Of a stretch of 64,000 bases of DNA, positions 43,954 to 52,844 are shown piece after piece. The stretch's first letter is position 1; each line of letters begins with the position of its first letter. The stretch covers positions 1-64,000 of the forward strand of contig PDQQ01000014.1 in NCBI GenBank assembly GCA_002747825.1, in the 5' to 3' direction. The stretch comes from Deltaproteobacteria bacterium. Its GTDB lineage: Bacteria > Desulfobacterota > Desulfobulbia > Desulfobulbales > Desulfocapsaceae. The position numbers and the translations under genes were made by a program. The notes beneath the pieces were generated by a model. The model was given only the letters and a program-made list of their open reading frames with translations. It had not been told where the DNA came from and searched no databases.

Positions 43954-44757
43954 TTATGGGTTATCGCTAATATCAAGATCGAGATCCAGATCGAGATCCA
44001 GATCATCAATAAAGCCATCAGCAGTATTGTCACTGGCATCATCGCCTGAAAAATCAAGCTCATCTAAAGAGATCTCTCCCTCCTGAATCGGCTCAAGATT
44101 TTTCTCTGCGCCAAGATCCAGATCACCTATATCAAATCCCAGGTCAAGATCCTCCAGTTCTATTGTAGAGTCTGCATCATCTCTTTGCAGGTCAAGGCGT
44201 TCTTCCTCACCCGATGTGTCGTCAGGCCGGGCATAAGCGGCTGGGGCCTGCAGATCAGACATATCCTCAAGTTCTTCAGGCATTGGCATGTCAGGAAGCT
44301 GTTGAACGTCCTCTTCAACTTCAAAAACCTCATCTACAGCTGCCTCCTCCTTCGCCAAAGAAGAGATCTTATAATGCTCTGCGTCAACCTCGATATCTCC
44401 TTCCAGAAAATTCTCATCCTCAGAGGCATTCCCCTCTTCTGCCACCTCCTCAAAATCATCGGCGTATATTTCCGTATCATCGACATCATCGACAGGTGCT
44501 GTCTCTTCAGTCCCTTCAAAGATATCGACATCATCAACCTCCTGATCCGCCTCTTCAAGAGTATTTTCCAGCTCGCTCTCTCGTAAAACAGCGCTCTCTT
44601 CTTCTGCACCAAGGCTTTGAATGTGCAAGAAACTCGGCGGTACGACATCATACACCGAGCCCTGAACAAGCTCCGATGCAGACTCGATATTCTTTTTACA
44701 TCTCCCACAGTTGGTAAGGGCATCAAATGAAATATATCCACATTTAGGGCAACGCAT
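43954..44757 (-). CDS. Zinc-ribbon protein with long acidic low-complexity tail
   Basis: About 267 residues. The N-terminus is a four-cysteine zinc ribbon (MRCPKCGYISFDALTNCGRCKKN), a common start in deltaproteobacterial proteins. The rest is dominated by Asp, Glu and hydrophobic residues with no visible globular core, ending in the repeat DLDLDLDLDLDIS. No membrane span is seen. The track start lies 57 codons upstream in sequence without coding character; the ATG before RCPKCGY is chosen. Function is unknown; the layout suggests an adaptor or scaffold. tRNA-Phe follows on the same strand. Confidence 0.75.
   Translation of the reverse strand: MRCPKCGYISFDALTNCGRCKKNIESASELVQGSVYDVVPPSFLHIQSLGAEEESAVLRESELENTLEEADQEVDDVDIFEGTEETAPVDDVDDTEIYADDFEEVAEEGNASEDENFLEGDIEVDAEHYKISSLAKEEAAVDEVFEVEEDVQQLPDMPMPEELEDMSDLQAPAAYARPDDTSGEEERLDLQRDDADSTIELEDLDLGFDIGDLDLGAEKNLEPIQEGEISLDELDFSGDDASDNTADGFIDDLDLDLDLDLDISDNP
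43981..44004 (-). repeat. 12-bp tandem duplication encoding Asp-Leu repeats
   Basis: GAGATCCAGATC occurs twice in direct succession, flanked by further GATC-containing partial units, near the 3' end of the zinc-ribbon gene. In the reading frame it encodes alternating Leu and Asp. Such perfect in-frame units can change in number by slippage. Confidence 0.75.
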
Positions 44758-44963
44758 AAAACAAAACCTCATTTTTACTTTCTTGCACGGAGGAATCTTG
44801 AAATCCCGACTCCTCATCCCGCTCCTTTTTTGCCGTCGCAAAGCTCTCCGCACAATGCCATGACAAACGAGCAGATTTTCACAACATCGCCAACAGGAGC
44901 AAAATCTGGGATTCCCTGAGACTCCCATACAACGAATCCAGAGATCTCCGATCTAGAGTCTAA

Positions 44964-44993
44964 TTATCTCACACAATTAGCCCACGAATCAAG
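44964..44993 (-). promoter_or_regulatory. Putative promoter upstream of the zinc-ribbon gene
   Basis: On the minus strand TTGATT and GATAAT are 18 bases apart, with a TG-type extension before the -10 box. The -10 lies within CTAATT...AATTAG, a short inverted repeat. It sits in a 370-base gap after nadC and would give a leader of roughly 200 bases before the zinc-ribbon start. No gene is supported in that gap. Confidence 0.4.
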
Positions 44994-45128
44994 CTTTTTT
45001 TTTCTTAAAGAACGGAACTCTTCAGGCCCGAAAAGGAGTAAAATATACAAATTCAATCCAGAAGAGGGGCCCCATATCTGCGTCAATAACGTTGTTCGGG
45101 TGCCTGCATATCCTTGTCAGAGAAAATC

Positions 45129-45962
45129 CTACAACCAATCCAAGCCGATATCACAGGCCAGAGCAGAATGCGTCAGTGCCCCAACAGAAATGATATCGAC
45201 ACCGCAACGGGCGATATCCTCGACCGTCTCCAGGCTGACACCGCCAGATGCCTCAACAAGGGCCCTGCCATCAATGCGTTGTACGGCCTCTCTGAGCATC
45301 GTTGTATCCATATTGTCGAGCATAATGATATCAACACCGCAGGCAATACTCTCTTCGACCTGCTGCAGCGTATCGGTTTCCACCTCTATGCGCATGGTGT
45401 GGGGAACCCGACGGCGAACCCGGGCTACCGCCTCGCTGATCGAGCCACAGGCAGCGATATGATTATCTTTTATCAATATACCATCGGCAAGGTTAAATCT
45501 GTGATTATAACCGCCACCGACAGATACGGCATATTTTTCAAGCATCCGCAAACCCGGTGTCGTCTTACGGGTATCGGTTATCTGCACCCGATATTCACGA
45601 ACCCTGTCCACGAACTGCCGGGTAAGGGTGGCAATACCAGAGAGACGCTGCAGAAGATTGAGGGCCACCCGTTCCGCCTTCAGCATATCGACAACGGGGC
45701 CACGCACTTCTAAAAGAGAGGTACCCGACTCCACATGCTGGCCGTCCCGGATGCCATTGGCAAAGGAGAACGCTGCATTTTGTGCTTTAAAAACTGCTGG
45801 GACAACCTCCTCCAGCCCGGCGATCAGACATCTGTCACGGGCAACAAAACGCGCCGTTCCGCCCTCCTCTGCTGTAAAAATGGATTCACTGGTCATATCT
45901 CCCCGGCCAATATCCTCTTCCAGAAAGCCGCGGACCAGTCTTTGCAAAATATTCTTATCCAT
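45129..45962 (-). CDS. nadC: Nicotinate-nucleotide pyrophosphorylase (quinolinate phosphoribosyltransferase)
   Basis: Converts quinolinate and PRPP to nicotinate mononucleotide in de novo NAD synthesis. The 277-residue protein shows EDIGRGDMTSE at the N-terminus, ALNLLQRLSGIATLTRQFVD near residue 100, DTRKTTPGLRMLEKYAV near 130, and the phosphate-binding VEASGGVSLETVEDIARCGVDIISVGALTHS at the C-terminus. It starts 15 bases after valS on the same strand and is probably cotranscribed with it. Confidence 0.95.
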   Translation of the reverse strand: MDKNILQRLVRGFLEEDIGRGDMTSESIFTAEEGGTARFVARDRCLIAGLEEVVPAVFKAQNAAFSFANGIRDGQHVESGTSLLEVRGPVVDMLKAERVALNLLQRLSGIATLTRQFVDRVREYRVQITDTRKTTPGLRMLEKYAVSVGGGYNHRFNLADGILIKDNHIAACGSISEAVARVRRRVPHTMRIEVETDTLQQVEESIACGVDIIMLDNMDTTMLREAVQRIDGRALVEASGGVSLETVEDIARCGVDIISVGALTHSALACDIGLDWL

Positions 45963-45977
45963 ACCAGAGAGCCCCTT

Positions 45978-48647
45978 TCAGGCTTTGTCTTGCAGGTTCT
46001 TGCGAACCTCTGCAATTTTCAACAGCTTGGCATCCAGGGCCGATTTTTCCTGGCGTACCTTGTCAATAACCTGGGCGGGTGCCTTGGCCAGAAATTTCTC
46101 GTTTGCCAGTTTTCCGGCAAGCTGAGTGTGTTTTGCAGCAATCTTTTTTTCTTGCCTTTCAAGCTTTGCCAGTTCAGTCTCAATATCTATCACCCCCTGC
46201 AAAGGGATCAATATTTTGATATCCTTGTAAATATAGGTTGCAACATTCTCCGGTGGCTCAATATCACTGCCGACCTGCAGGCTGCCAAGGCGGGTCATGT
46301 CGACTATTGCCGAGGCCTGGGACTGCAAGAGCGTAACCTGACGTTGCTCGCCACAGAGAACCACCGCATCCAGCCTGAGCGAAGGGTGCACCTCTTTTCC
46401 CGAGCGAATATTTCTGATACCAACCATAACCCCCATAAGAAGGTCCATCTGCTTGTCAACCTTGTTGTCTTCCCATTCCGGTCGAAGCTCCGGATAGGAA
46501 CTGGTCATCAACAGCCCCCTCTTGCCCGGGAGTGCCGACCAAATCTCCTCGCTTATAAAGGGGATAATTGGGTGAACAAGCCCCAACACGGTCTCCAATA
46601 CAGAAAAGAGAACACCTTGGGCCTGGCGTTTTGCCAAAGGATTATCGCTGAAAAGATCTGCCTTAATCCACTCAAGATACCAGTCACAGAACTCATGCCA
46701 GATAAATTGATAACTGACGGAGGCGACATCGTTGAAACGGTATTCATCAAGTGCAGAGCGAACCTGCCGTGTGGTCGAGGCAAGACGACTCAAGATCCAC
46801 CGGTGAACAAGAGGAAGTGCCGCAGGGTCTTCGATTACCTCTTTCACGCCTTCATCGCACTGCCCTATATGCATAAGCGCAAAACGGGCAGCGTTCCAGA
46901 TTTTGTTGATAAAATGTCGATATCCCTCAATCCTCTCTTCGTCAAGTTTGATTTCCCGGCCCTGGGCGGCAAAGGCCGTGAGGGTAAAACGCATGGCATC
47001 GGTACCATACTGCTGCATGACCACAAGAGGATCAATCACATTGCCCGTCGATTTGGACATCTTTTTGCCGTCTTTATCGCGAACCAAGGCGTGCAGATAG
47101 ACATCCCTGAAGGGGATCTCATCCATAAAATGCAGACCCATCATCATCATCCTGGCAACCCAGAAAAACAGGATATCAAAACTGGTCACCAGAATTGACG
47201 TGGGATAGAAGAGTTCGAGTTCCCGGGTCTTCTCCGGCCAGCCCATAGTCGAAAAAGGCCAAAGTGCAGAAGAAAACCAGGTATCAAGGACATCGGTCTC
47301 CTGAACAAGACGGACGGAAGCGCATTTGCTGCAACTCTCCGGCGTAACAGTATCAACAACTATTTCACCACAATCCTCACAGGTCCAGGCCGGGATACGG
47401 TGCCCCCACCAAAGCTGACGGGAAATACACCAGTCTCGGATATTGTCCATCCAGCTGTAAAAGGTATTGTACCAGTTGCGGGGATAGATATTGATCCGCC
47501 CTTCCTGTACGGCAGCCACGGCCTTTTCGGCCAGCGGCTTTACAGAGACAAACCATTGCACGGAGGTGGTTGGTTCACAAACCGTCTTGCAGCGGTAGCA
47601 CTGGCCGACAGCGTGTTCATAGTCTTCACATTTTTCAAGGAACCCCAAACGCTCAAGGTCTCCGACAATCCTTTTTCGGCAATCAAAACGATCGATTCCG
47701 GCATACGGGCCGGCGGCTTCATTCATAATGCCCTTATCGTCCATAACCTTGAGCAGGGGGAGTGCGTGGCGCAGACCGATCTCATAATCATCCCGGTCAT
47801 GGGAGGGGGTCACCTTCAATGCCCCGGTACCAAAGGCACGATCAACATGTTCATCCAAGACAACCGGTATAATACGCTCTGTCAGCGGCAGTCTGATACC
47901 AACCCCGACAAGATGCCGATAGCGTTCGTCTTCAGGATGAACGGCCACAGCGGTATCTCCGAGCATGGTCTCCGGCCGGGTGGTCGCCACCACCAGATAC
48001 CCCGAATCATCGGCATAGGGATAGCGTATATGGTAGAGTTTTCCATTGGTCTCTTCGTGTTCGACCTCGTCGTCGGCAAGAGCGGTATGACAGCGGGGGC
48101 ACCAGTTCACAATATAATCGCCTTTATAGATCAGCCCTTCCCTGTACAGCCGCACAAAGACCTCACGAACGGCCGCAGAAAGACCCTCGTCCATCGTAAA
48201 TCGTTCCCGCCCCCAGTCACAGGAGGCTCCCAGCCTTTTCAACTGATGAACGATGTTGCCACCCTTATCTTGCTTCCACTCCCAGACCTTTTCGATAAAG
48301 GCCTCGCGGCCCAGATCATCCTTCGTTTTTCCTTCTGCCAACAGCTGACGTTCGACCACATTTTGTGTTGCGATACCGGCATGATCAGTTCCTGGCAGCC
48401 AGAGGGTGTTATATCCGCACATCCGCTTATAGCGGACAAGAACATCCTGCAGGGTATTATTCAAGGCATGCCCAATATGCAACACGCCGGTAACATTGGG
48501 TGGAGGGATAACGATCGAATAGGACTCTTTGCCGTCGTCCATAGAGGCCTTGAAGCTTTCGGCCGCTGTCCATTGGGCAAGCCATTTTTGCTCTACATCG
48601 GCAAACTGATACCCCTTCGTCAATAGTTTTTCGTTTTCTGTTGTCAT
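45978..48647 (-). CDS. valS: Valyl-tRNA synthetase
   Basis: Class I synthetase of 889 residues, full length. The HIGH motif is PPNVTGVLHIGHALN near residue 50. The editing domain includes TTRPETMLGDTAVAVHPED near 230, and the KMSKS motif is KDGKKMSKSTGNVIDP near 530. A C-terminal coiled coil (IDIETELAKLERQEKKIAAKH) is typical of ValRS. The track's ATG agrees with family starts. A long leader of about 350 bases lies upstream; no T-box elements were seen in it. Confidence 0.97.
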   Translation of the reverse strand: MTTENEKLLTKGYQFADVEQKWLAQWTAAESFKASMDDGKESYSIVIPPPNVTGVLHIGHALNNTLQDVLVRYKRMCGYNTLWLPGTDHAGIATQNVVERQLLAEGKTKDDLGREAFIEKVWEWKQDKGGNIVHQLKRLGASCDWGRERFTMDEGLSAAVREVFVRLYREGLIYKGDYIVNWCPRCHTALADDEVEHEETNGKLYHIRYPYADDSGYLVVATTRPETMLGDTAVAVHPEDERYRHLVGVGIRLPLTERIIPVVLDEHVDRAFGTGALKVTPSHDRDDYEIGLRHALPLLKVMDDKGIMNEAAGPYAGIDRFDCRKRIVGDLERLGFLEKCEDYEHAVGQCYRCKTVCEPTTSVQWFVSVKPLAEKAVAAVQEGRINIYPRNWYNTFYSWMDNIRDWCISRQLWWGHRIPAWTCEDCGEIVVDTVTPESCSKCASVRLVQETDVLDTWFSSALWPFSTMGWPEKTRELELFYPTSILVTSFDILFFWVARMMMMGLHFMDEIPFRDVYLHALVRDKDGKKMSKSTGNVIDPLVVMQQYGTDAMRFTLTAFAAQGREIKLDEERIEGYRHFINKIWNAARFALMHIGQCDEGVKEVIEDPAALPLVHRWILSRLASTTRQVRSALDEYRFNDVASVSYQFIWHEFCDWYLEWIKADLFSDNPLAKRQAQGVLFSVLETVLGLVHPIIPFISEEIWSALPGKRGLLMTSSYPELRPEWEDNKVDKQMDLLMGVMVGIRNIRSGKEVHPSLRLDAVVLCGEQRQVTLLQSQASAIVDMTRLGSLQVGSDIEPPENVATYIYKDIKILIPLQGVIDIETELAKLERQEKKIAAKHTQLAGKLANEKFLAKAPAQVIDKVRQEKSALDAKLLKIAEVRKNLQDKA

Positions 48648-48998
48648 AATCTACTGGTAATACCTCTTCTCTTTTCTCGCTCAACGATAAAGCAACATTT
48701 TTTCTGTAAATTTCCTTAAGCCTTCGTATCCCCCAAGATTCCAGTGTCGCACTGGAAGATAACGAGGTTGTCAAGGCCAAGCCTTCGATACTCGTTCCTT
48801 GCAGTCTTGACACCCCGGCGACAGCACCGACCGATACGCGACGATGACAGAAAAAGAGTCACACTACCGAGGCAAGAGGAATAAGACTGCAGGATATTAC
48901 AGACAATATACCTTGTACCTTGGCCTTACGAAAAACCTTGCCCATGAGAAATCCAGGCTACCCTATCTCAAGTCAGGTGTCAGTCCCATACCTCCAGG
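48648..48998. other. Intergenic leader of valS, no supported gene
   Basis: About 350 bases between the NrfD stop and valS. It contains a perfect eight-base inverted repeat TTCCAGTG-TCG-CACTGGAA (48739-48757) between two direct copies of AAGCCTTCG (48718-48726 and 48779-48787). No T-box consensus or terminator with U-tract was recognised. Small ORFs here run into the valS frame and are not credible. Confidence 0.45.
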
Positions 48999-50192
48999 TT
49001 AATGCCCTTCCGAGACATGGCCCCGAAAGAATCTCTCTCCAAGCAGAAAGGTCATCCCGCACATGGCGACACCACCGAGTACAATGAGATTCTCATGGAG
49101 GCTTGGAACGTAGGTTAGCAATTCAGGATAGTCGACCAGCCCCATGCCATGATACGAGGGGATGAGCTGCCCAACAATGACCAGATCATAGCGCATAAAA
49201 TAGATACCAATCATACCAAGAAAGGCCGCAACAAACAGCGCATTCATGTTACGCCCACGAACCAAGAGAATAATTGTAAAGGGAATGACCATTCCCAGCA
49301 TGACCTCCCCACCCCAGAAATTCAGGGCGTAGTGCCCAGTCAACAGGGCCATCATCGACTCATATTTTCCAGGCGGATGGCCGGTAACACCGGTGATCAT
49401 CTTCCAGCTGGTAAAGAAAATAATAATCGCCATCATCAAAGCGCCCATCTTTGCCACACCTTCCATTGCCTTCTTCATTCTTTCATCCATCGACCAGCCG
49501 TTGGCCTTATAGGCAAGATAGGTGAAAAAGATGATGGCAACGCAGCCGGACATTGCAGCAGAGGCAATAAAATAGATCGGCATATACGGGCCATGCCAGA
49601 ATTCTCTGCCATTCAGCAGCCCAAAAACCGCGCCAAGGTTTGAGTGGGCAACAACACCGGTGAGAAGTCCGGCAAGCCCACAGGATGTAGCAATCGTATG
49701 TTTATCAAGCTGCAGCATAATAAATTCGGCTATCATAAAGCAGAGGTAGGCCCCGTACAGGGTTCCCATCCACCAGATATTAGAGCTTAAATTCGCACCG
49801 ACAACGTTACCGACCGGCATTCGCCATGAATTCTCAATCTCAAAGGCGATGACAAGAAAACCGGCCACGATCGTGGCAATCGACATAAAAACAGCCCGCT
49901 TTGCAATGGGGTTGAAATTCTCAAAACCAAAAACGTGTCCGACCGAAGAAACGATACAAAGACCGGTGGACGTCACGACAAAAAAGACATAGGCGGCAAT
50001 CAAAACTCCCCAAGGAACCTCACGGCTGATCCCGAAGGTATGTTCGTGTCCGACATACAAAGAGTGAACACCGGCCCCAACACCAATCAGGGTTAACAGT
50101 CCCAACAGGACTATTGCGACATTATAAGTGCCTGAATTGCTTGCCTCCAGTCCGCCTTCTGTGGGAAGAATCGCTGCTAGATATTTAATCAT
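48999..50192 (-). CDS. NrfD/DsrP-type integral membrane quinone-interacting subunit
   Basis: About 397 residues with ten hydrophobic spans, NrfD/HmcC/DsrP family. These quinone-interacting proteins pass electrons between the menaquinone pool and periplasmic Fe-S or haem subunits. The opening EVPWGVLIAAYVFFVVTSTGLCIVSS and the NSNLGAVFGLLNGREFWHGPYMPIYF region near residue 185 are typical. GAGGCAAACC precedes the chosen ATG, eight codons inside the track start. It is the last gene of an Fe-S / triheme cytochrome / NrfD module. Confidence 0.87.
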   Translation of the reverse strand: MIKYLAAILPTEGGLEASNSGTYNVAIVLLGLLTLIGVGAGVHSLYVGHEHTFGISREVPWGVLIAAYVFFVVTSTGLCIVSSVGHVFGFENFNPIAKRAVFMSIATIVAGFLVIAFEIENSWRMPVGNVVGANLSSNIWWMGTLYGAYLCFMIAEFIMLQLDKHTIATSCGLAGLLTGVVAHSNLGAVFGLLNGREFWHGPYMPIYFIASAAMSGCVAIIFFTYLAYKANGWSMDERMKKAMEGVAKMGALMMAIIIFFTSWKMITGVTGHPPGKYESMMALLTGHYALNFWGGEVMLGMVIPFTIILLVRGRNMNALFVAAFLGMIGIYFMRYDLVIVGQLIPSYHGMGLVDYPELLTYVPSLHENLIVLGGVAMCGMTFLLGERFFRGHVSEGH

Positions 50193-50353
50193 GGTTTGCC
50201 TCGCAATTATACTCATTTATTTTGTAGCTACATCGTCTCAACACAATGCCAGACGGGGTATCGACCAGCTGCCATCGACCTCTTCTGATAAAACAATCAA
50301 GGATCGAAACCGGTCTTTCCGAAGAAAACGCCCCATCGACTCTGCAACCGCTC

Positions 50354-50776
50354 CTAATGGGCTTCTTCCTCTGCAGGAGCTCCCTCACCCTCCATTCGCG
50401 CATGACCTCGCACGCCAATATGGCATAAGGTGCAGCGTTTCTCAGCGGAGAAGGCGGTAGACCCGTCATGACAGGCACCGCAGTATCCCCCCTCGTAGAT
50501 AGTTTCCATGATAAAATCTTCATTCTCCTGGGCCAGACCAGCCTCCATCTCAAAAAGGTCGTCGTGGCAGGAGTCGCATTCAAGTTCAGCGTCCATCGTA
50601 TGTATTTTATGAAAAAAGATAACTGACTTAACCGGCTGTACCCAGACTATTGGCTCCTCCGGGCCATAGGTGTCTTCATCGTATTCTTCGTCTGCGCCTT
50701 CATCTCCACTTGCACACAACATAGACGTGGAAAGCAAAAGGACAGTGAAAGCCAGCAGAATTTGAATAATCTTCAT
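50354..50776 (-). CDS. Exported triheme c7-type cytochrome
   Basis: About 140 residues with signal peptide (IIQILLAFTVLLLSTSMLCA). Three CxxCH haem sites are present: CDSCH, CGACH and CTLCH. The spacing and the stretch YCGACHDGSTAFSAEKRCTLCH match the c7-type triheme domain found in many delta-proteobacterial cytochromes. The N-terminal mature part is very acidic (DEGADEEYDEDTY). GGAGAAGATT precedes the chosen ATG. Its position between the Fe-S protein and NrfD mirrors DsrJ in the DsrMKJOP complex. Confidence 0.85.
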   Translation of the reverse strand: MKIIQILLAFTVLLLSTSMLCASGDEGADEEYDEDTYGPEEPIVWVQPVKSVIFFHKIHTMDAELECDSCHDDLFEMEAGLAQENEDFIMETIYEGGYCGACHDGSTAFSAEKRCTLCHIGVRGHARMEGEGAPAEEEAH

Positions 50777-50833
50777 AATCTTCTCCATGTATGAATCTTT
50801 CATCCGTTAGCGAGGCATGCACCTCGGCTTTCC

Positions 50834-51589
50834 TTATCTATTGATGTAAAACACGTTAGGAATCGCTCCTGTTTCAGGGCGTAGAACCCAGACAATCGTC
50901 TCAGGGGCGTGTACAAGTTGTGATACCCTGCTTGCAGGATCGGCAAGATCACCAAAAATACGAACATCGGCAGGACAGGCTTCGGCGCAGGCAGTATTGT
51001 TTTCGCCTTTGGAAAGTTTGCTTTCCAGACAGAAATCGCATTTGTCAATGGCCCTGGTCTCTTCCTTAAAATAACGGGCATTGTAGGGACAGGCAGTCAT
51101 ACAGGTCTTACAGCCGATACAGCGGCCGGGATTCATGCGTACAATACCCGTCTTCTCGTCTTTCCAGGTGGCCGTGGTCGGACAGACGCGAACACAAGGT
51201 GGCCTGTTACAGTGATTGCATAAAACAGGCATGAAGATTGTTTCATAACTGTCTTCGCCAAGAGACCTTCTTTTTTCCAGGATAGTCGTTCTAAAGCCAT
51301 AGGCCGGCACATCGTTTATCTTGACGCAGGCGTCTTTACAGCGTTCACAGTCAATGCAGAGATGCTCACGAAACACCATACTGTAATGAGGGGTATAGGG
51401 ATATTTCCCCTGAGGTGGAACAACATCGCCCAGACCGTATGCATCCGTGGCTGAGGTCAACGAGAGGATATTCCCTCCAAGATAGAGGCCGGTAACAGTC
51501 AAGCCCAGTTTTAAAAAATTTCTTCTCTCAGCAGAAGACAGACTATCAAGGTCTTCGCTTTCCATTTTCTCCAAGTCACTAATTTTCAT
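50834..51589 (-). CDS. Tat-exported 4Fe-4S ferredoxin-like subunit (DsrO/HmcB type)
   Basis: A 251-residue periplasmic iron-sulfur protein. The N-terminus carries a Tat signal (ERRNFLKLG followed by a hydrophobic stretch). Four cysteine clusters follow in the DsrO/TtrB/PsrB order: CIDCERCKDAC, CNHCNRPPCVRVCP, GRCIGCKTCMTACP and CDFCLESK...ACAEACP. It should carry three or four 4Fe-4S centres and shuttle electrons between the cytochrome and NrfD. TAAAAGAGGCG precedes the ATG. It heads the three-gene module. Confidence 0.88.
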   Translation of the reverse strand: MKISDLEKMESEDLDSLSSAERRNFLKLGLTVTGLYLGGNILSLTSATDAYGLGDVVPPQGKYPYTPHYSMVFREHLCIDCERCKDACVKINDVPAYGFRTTILEKRRSLGEDSYETIFMPVLCNHCNRPPCVRVCPTTATWKDEKTGIVRMNPGRCIGCKTCMTACPYNARYFKEETRAIDKCDFCLESKLSKGENNTACAEACPADVRIFGDLADPASRVSQLVHAPETIVWVLRPETGAIPNVFYINR

Positions 51590-52034
51590 AATTCGCCTCT
51601 TTTAGTCCTCCGCTGGAACGCCACATTTCACATTGCACACCACCACAGGCTCACCTCTTTACTTCAGATTCCTGTAATAGGTCCATCCCAGCAAAAGACA
51701 CCGCCAAAAAGAATCTTGAAAACCGGTAAACACAACCTAAATCAAGCCCCTAAAGGCCTAACATCTCAACACATTAGCTTTATCGGCCCTCCCATACCGC
51801 AATGCGTTTTTCATTGTAAAAACAACACAATAACAAGATAAAATACTCCTATAACTAAATGATCGTCTCGTATTTGTCAATAGCCGCTCCGGAGCAGGTA
51901 AACCCGGACGTATCGCTCAAAATTAATCGCTGTTCCTTCAAAAAACGAAGGGGCCGTAGCAGTGGGCAGGAATTTTTCCAGCACCTCTTCTTCAGCCCCT
52001 TTTTTCTCAAACAAAGGCGTTGAACAACAGTATT
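51590..52034. other. Intergenic region upstream of the Fe-S module, no supported gene
   Basis: About 445 bases between the Fe-S gene and the end of the DUF3060 gene, both on the minus strand. It must carry the promoter of the electron-transfer module. No convincing sigma-54, FNR or terminator element was found by eye, and no ORF here looks real. Confidence 0.4.
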
Positions 52035-52505
52035 CTACATACCCGGAAAGGTATTGCCCTCACCCCGGTTCTCTATCTGTACCCCGTCATCAGGAAAGAT
52101 AATCACATTGTCATTGCCCAGAACCTGGATTCGCCCAACACCGTCTGGAAGCACAATACGGTTGTCCTCACCTTCCACAACCAGACGGGACGGCTTGCCC
52201 GTGCATGTCACCGCATTATCATCACCACGGACAACGACAGTCTGACCAGCAGCAGCCATGTTTATCGTCGCACCGTTGCCTTCGATAACAGCATTTCCAG
52301 CAGCACTTTCTTTACCGCCTGTGCTCACCGCAACTCCAGGAGCGGTGATTGAGCCATCTGCATCAATCATCACACCCGGGGCGGAAATGCTGCCATCGCT
52401 TCGTATCTCAACGCCTGGCGCACTGACAACGACATCCGATCCAGCAACAGCGCCATCAATCCAGCAAAACAACACAAGAAAGAACCCTAAAAGTATTTTT
52501 TTCAT
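52035..52505 (-). CDS. Exported DUF3060-like repeat protein
   Basis: A 156-residue protein with signal peptide (LLGFFLVLFCWIDGAVAG). The first mature part has three short repeats, SAPGVEIRSDGS, SAPGVMIDADGS and TAPGVAVSTGGK. The second half has the DUF3060 pattern of alternating VVRGDDNAV, VVEGEDNRIVL, VLGNDNVIIF turns, predicting a small right-handed beta structure. No function is established. It stands alone on the minus strand. Confidence 0.7.
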   Translation of the reverse strand: MKKILLGFFLVLFCWIDGAVAGSDVVVSAPGVEIRSDGSISAPGVMIDADGSITAPGVAVSTGGKESAAGNAVIEGNGATINMAAAGQTVVVRGDDNAVTCTGKPSRLVVEGEDNRIVLPDGVGRIQVLGNDNVIIFPDDGVQIENRGEGNTFPGM

Positions 52506-52844
52506 CGTATCCTCACAGCTATTTTGAAATGGTAAACAAAACTCGGCAATCCCAGATTGCCGTAGCGGCTTAAGAGAACAAGATAGAGTTGAACTTACAG
52601 GAATACAAGGGTAAAATCTTTTCTCGTCTCTGTGGGGAGCATGAGTAAATAAACCGGATTTGCAAACATTCCACCCATATAATCTCGGGCAAAGAGAGCC
52701 ACGAATAAAGCTGAAAAACCAATTTATCCGATTCTGCGCACTCTTTTCGTGGGAAAGATTACGTTACTGTAGTATAACTCCTAGCCTGAATTGATCTACG
52801 TCTCTTCGACTCCAATTGTAAAAACATTAGCTGCAGGTTATCAG
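52506..52844. other. Intergenic region upstream of the glycan cluster
   Basis: About 340 bases between the divergent DUF3060 gene and the UDP-xylose synthase gene. A TATAAC hexamer about 75 bases before the coding start is a possible -10 box for the glycan cluster. No gene, repeat or clear hairpin is supported. Confidence 0.35.

Noticed and set aside
45735-48626. Long plus-strand ORFs (487 and 408 residues) opposite valS and nadC
   Set aside because: They mirror the codon pattern of valS and nadC, which are full-length and motif-complete on the minus strand.
48648-48998. T-box riboswitch before valS
   Set aside because: No AGGGTGGNACCGCG-like T-box sequence or terminator with U-tract is present in the leader.
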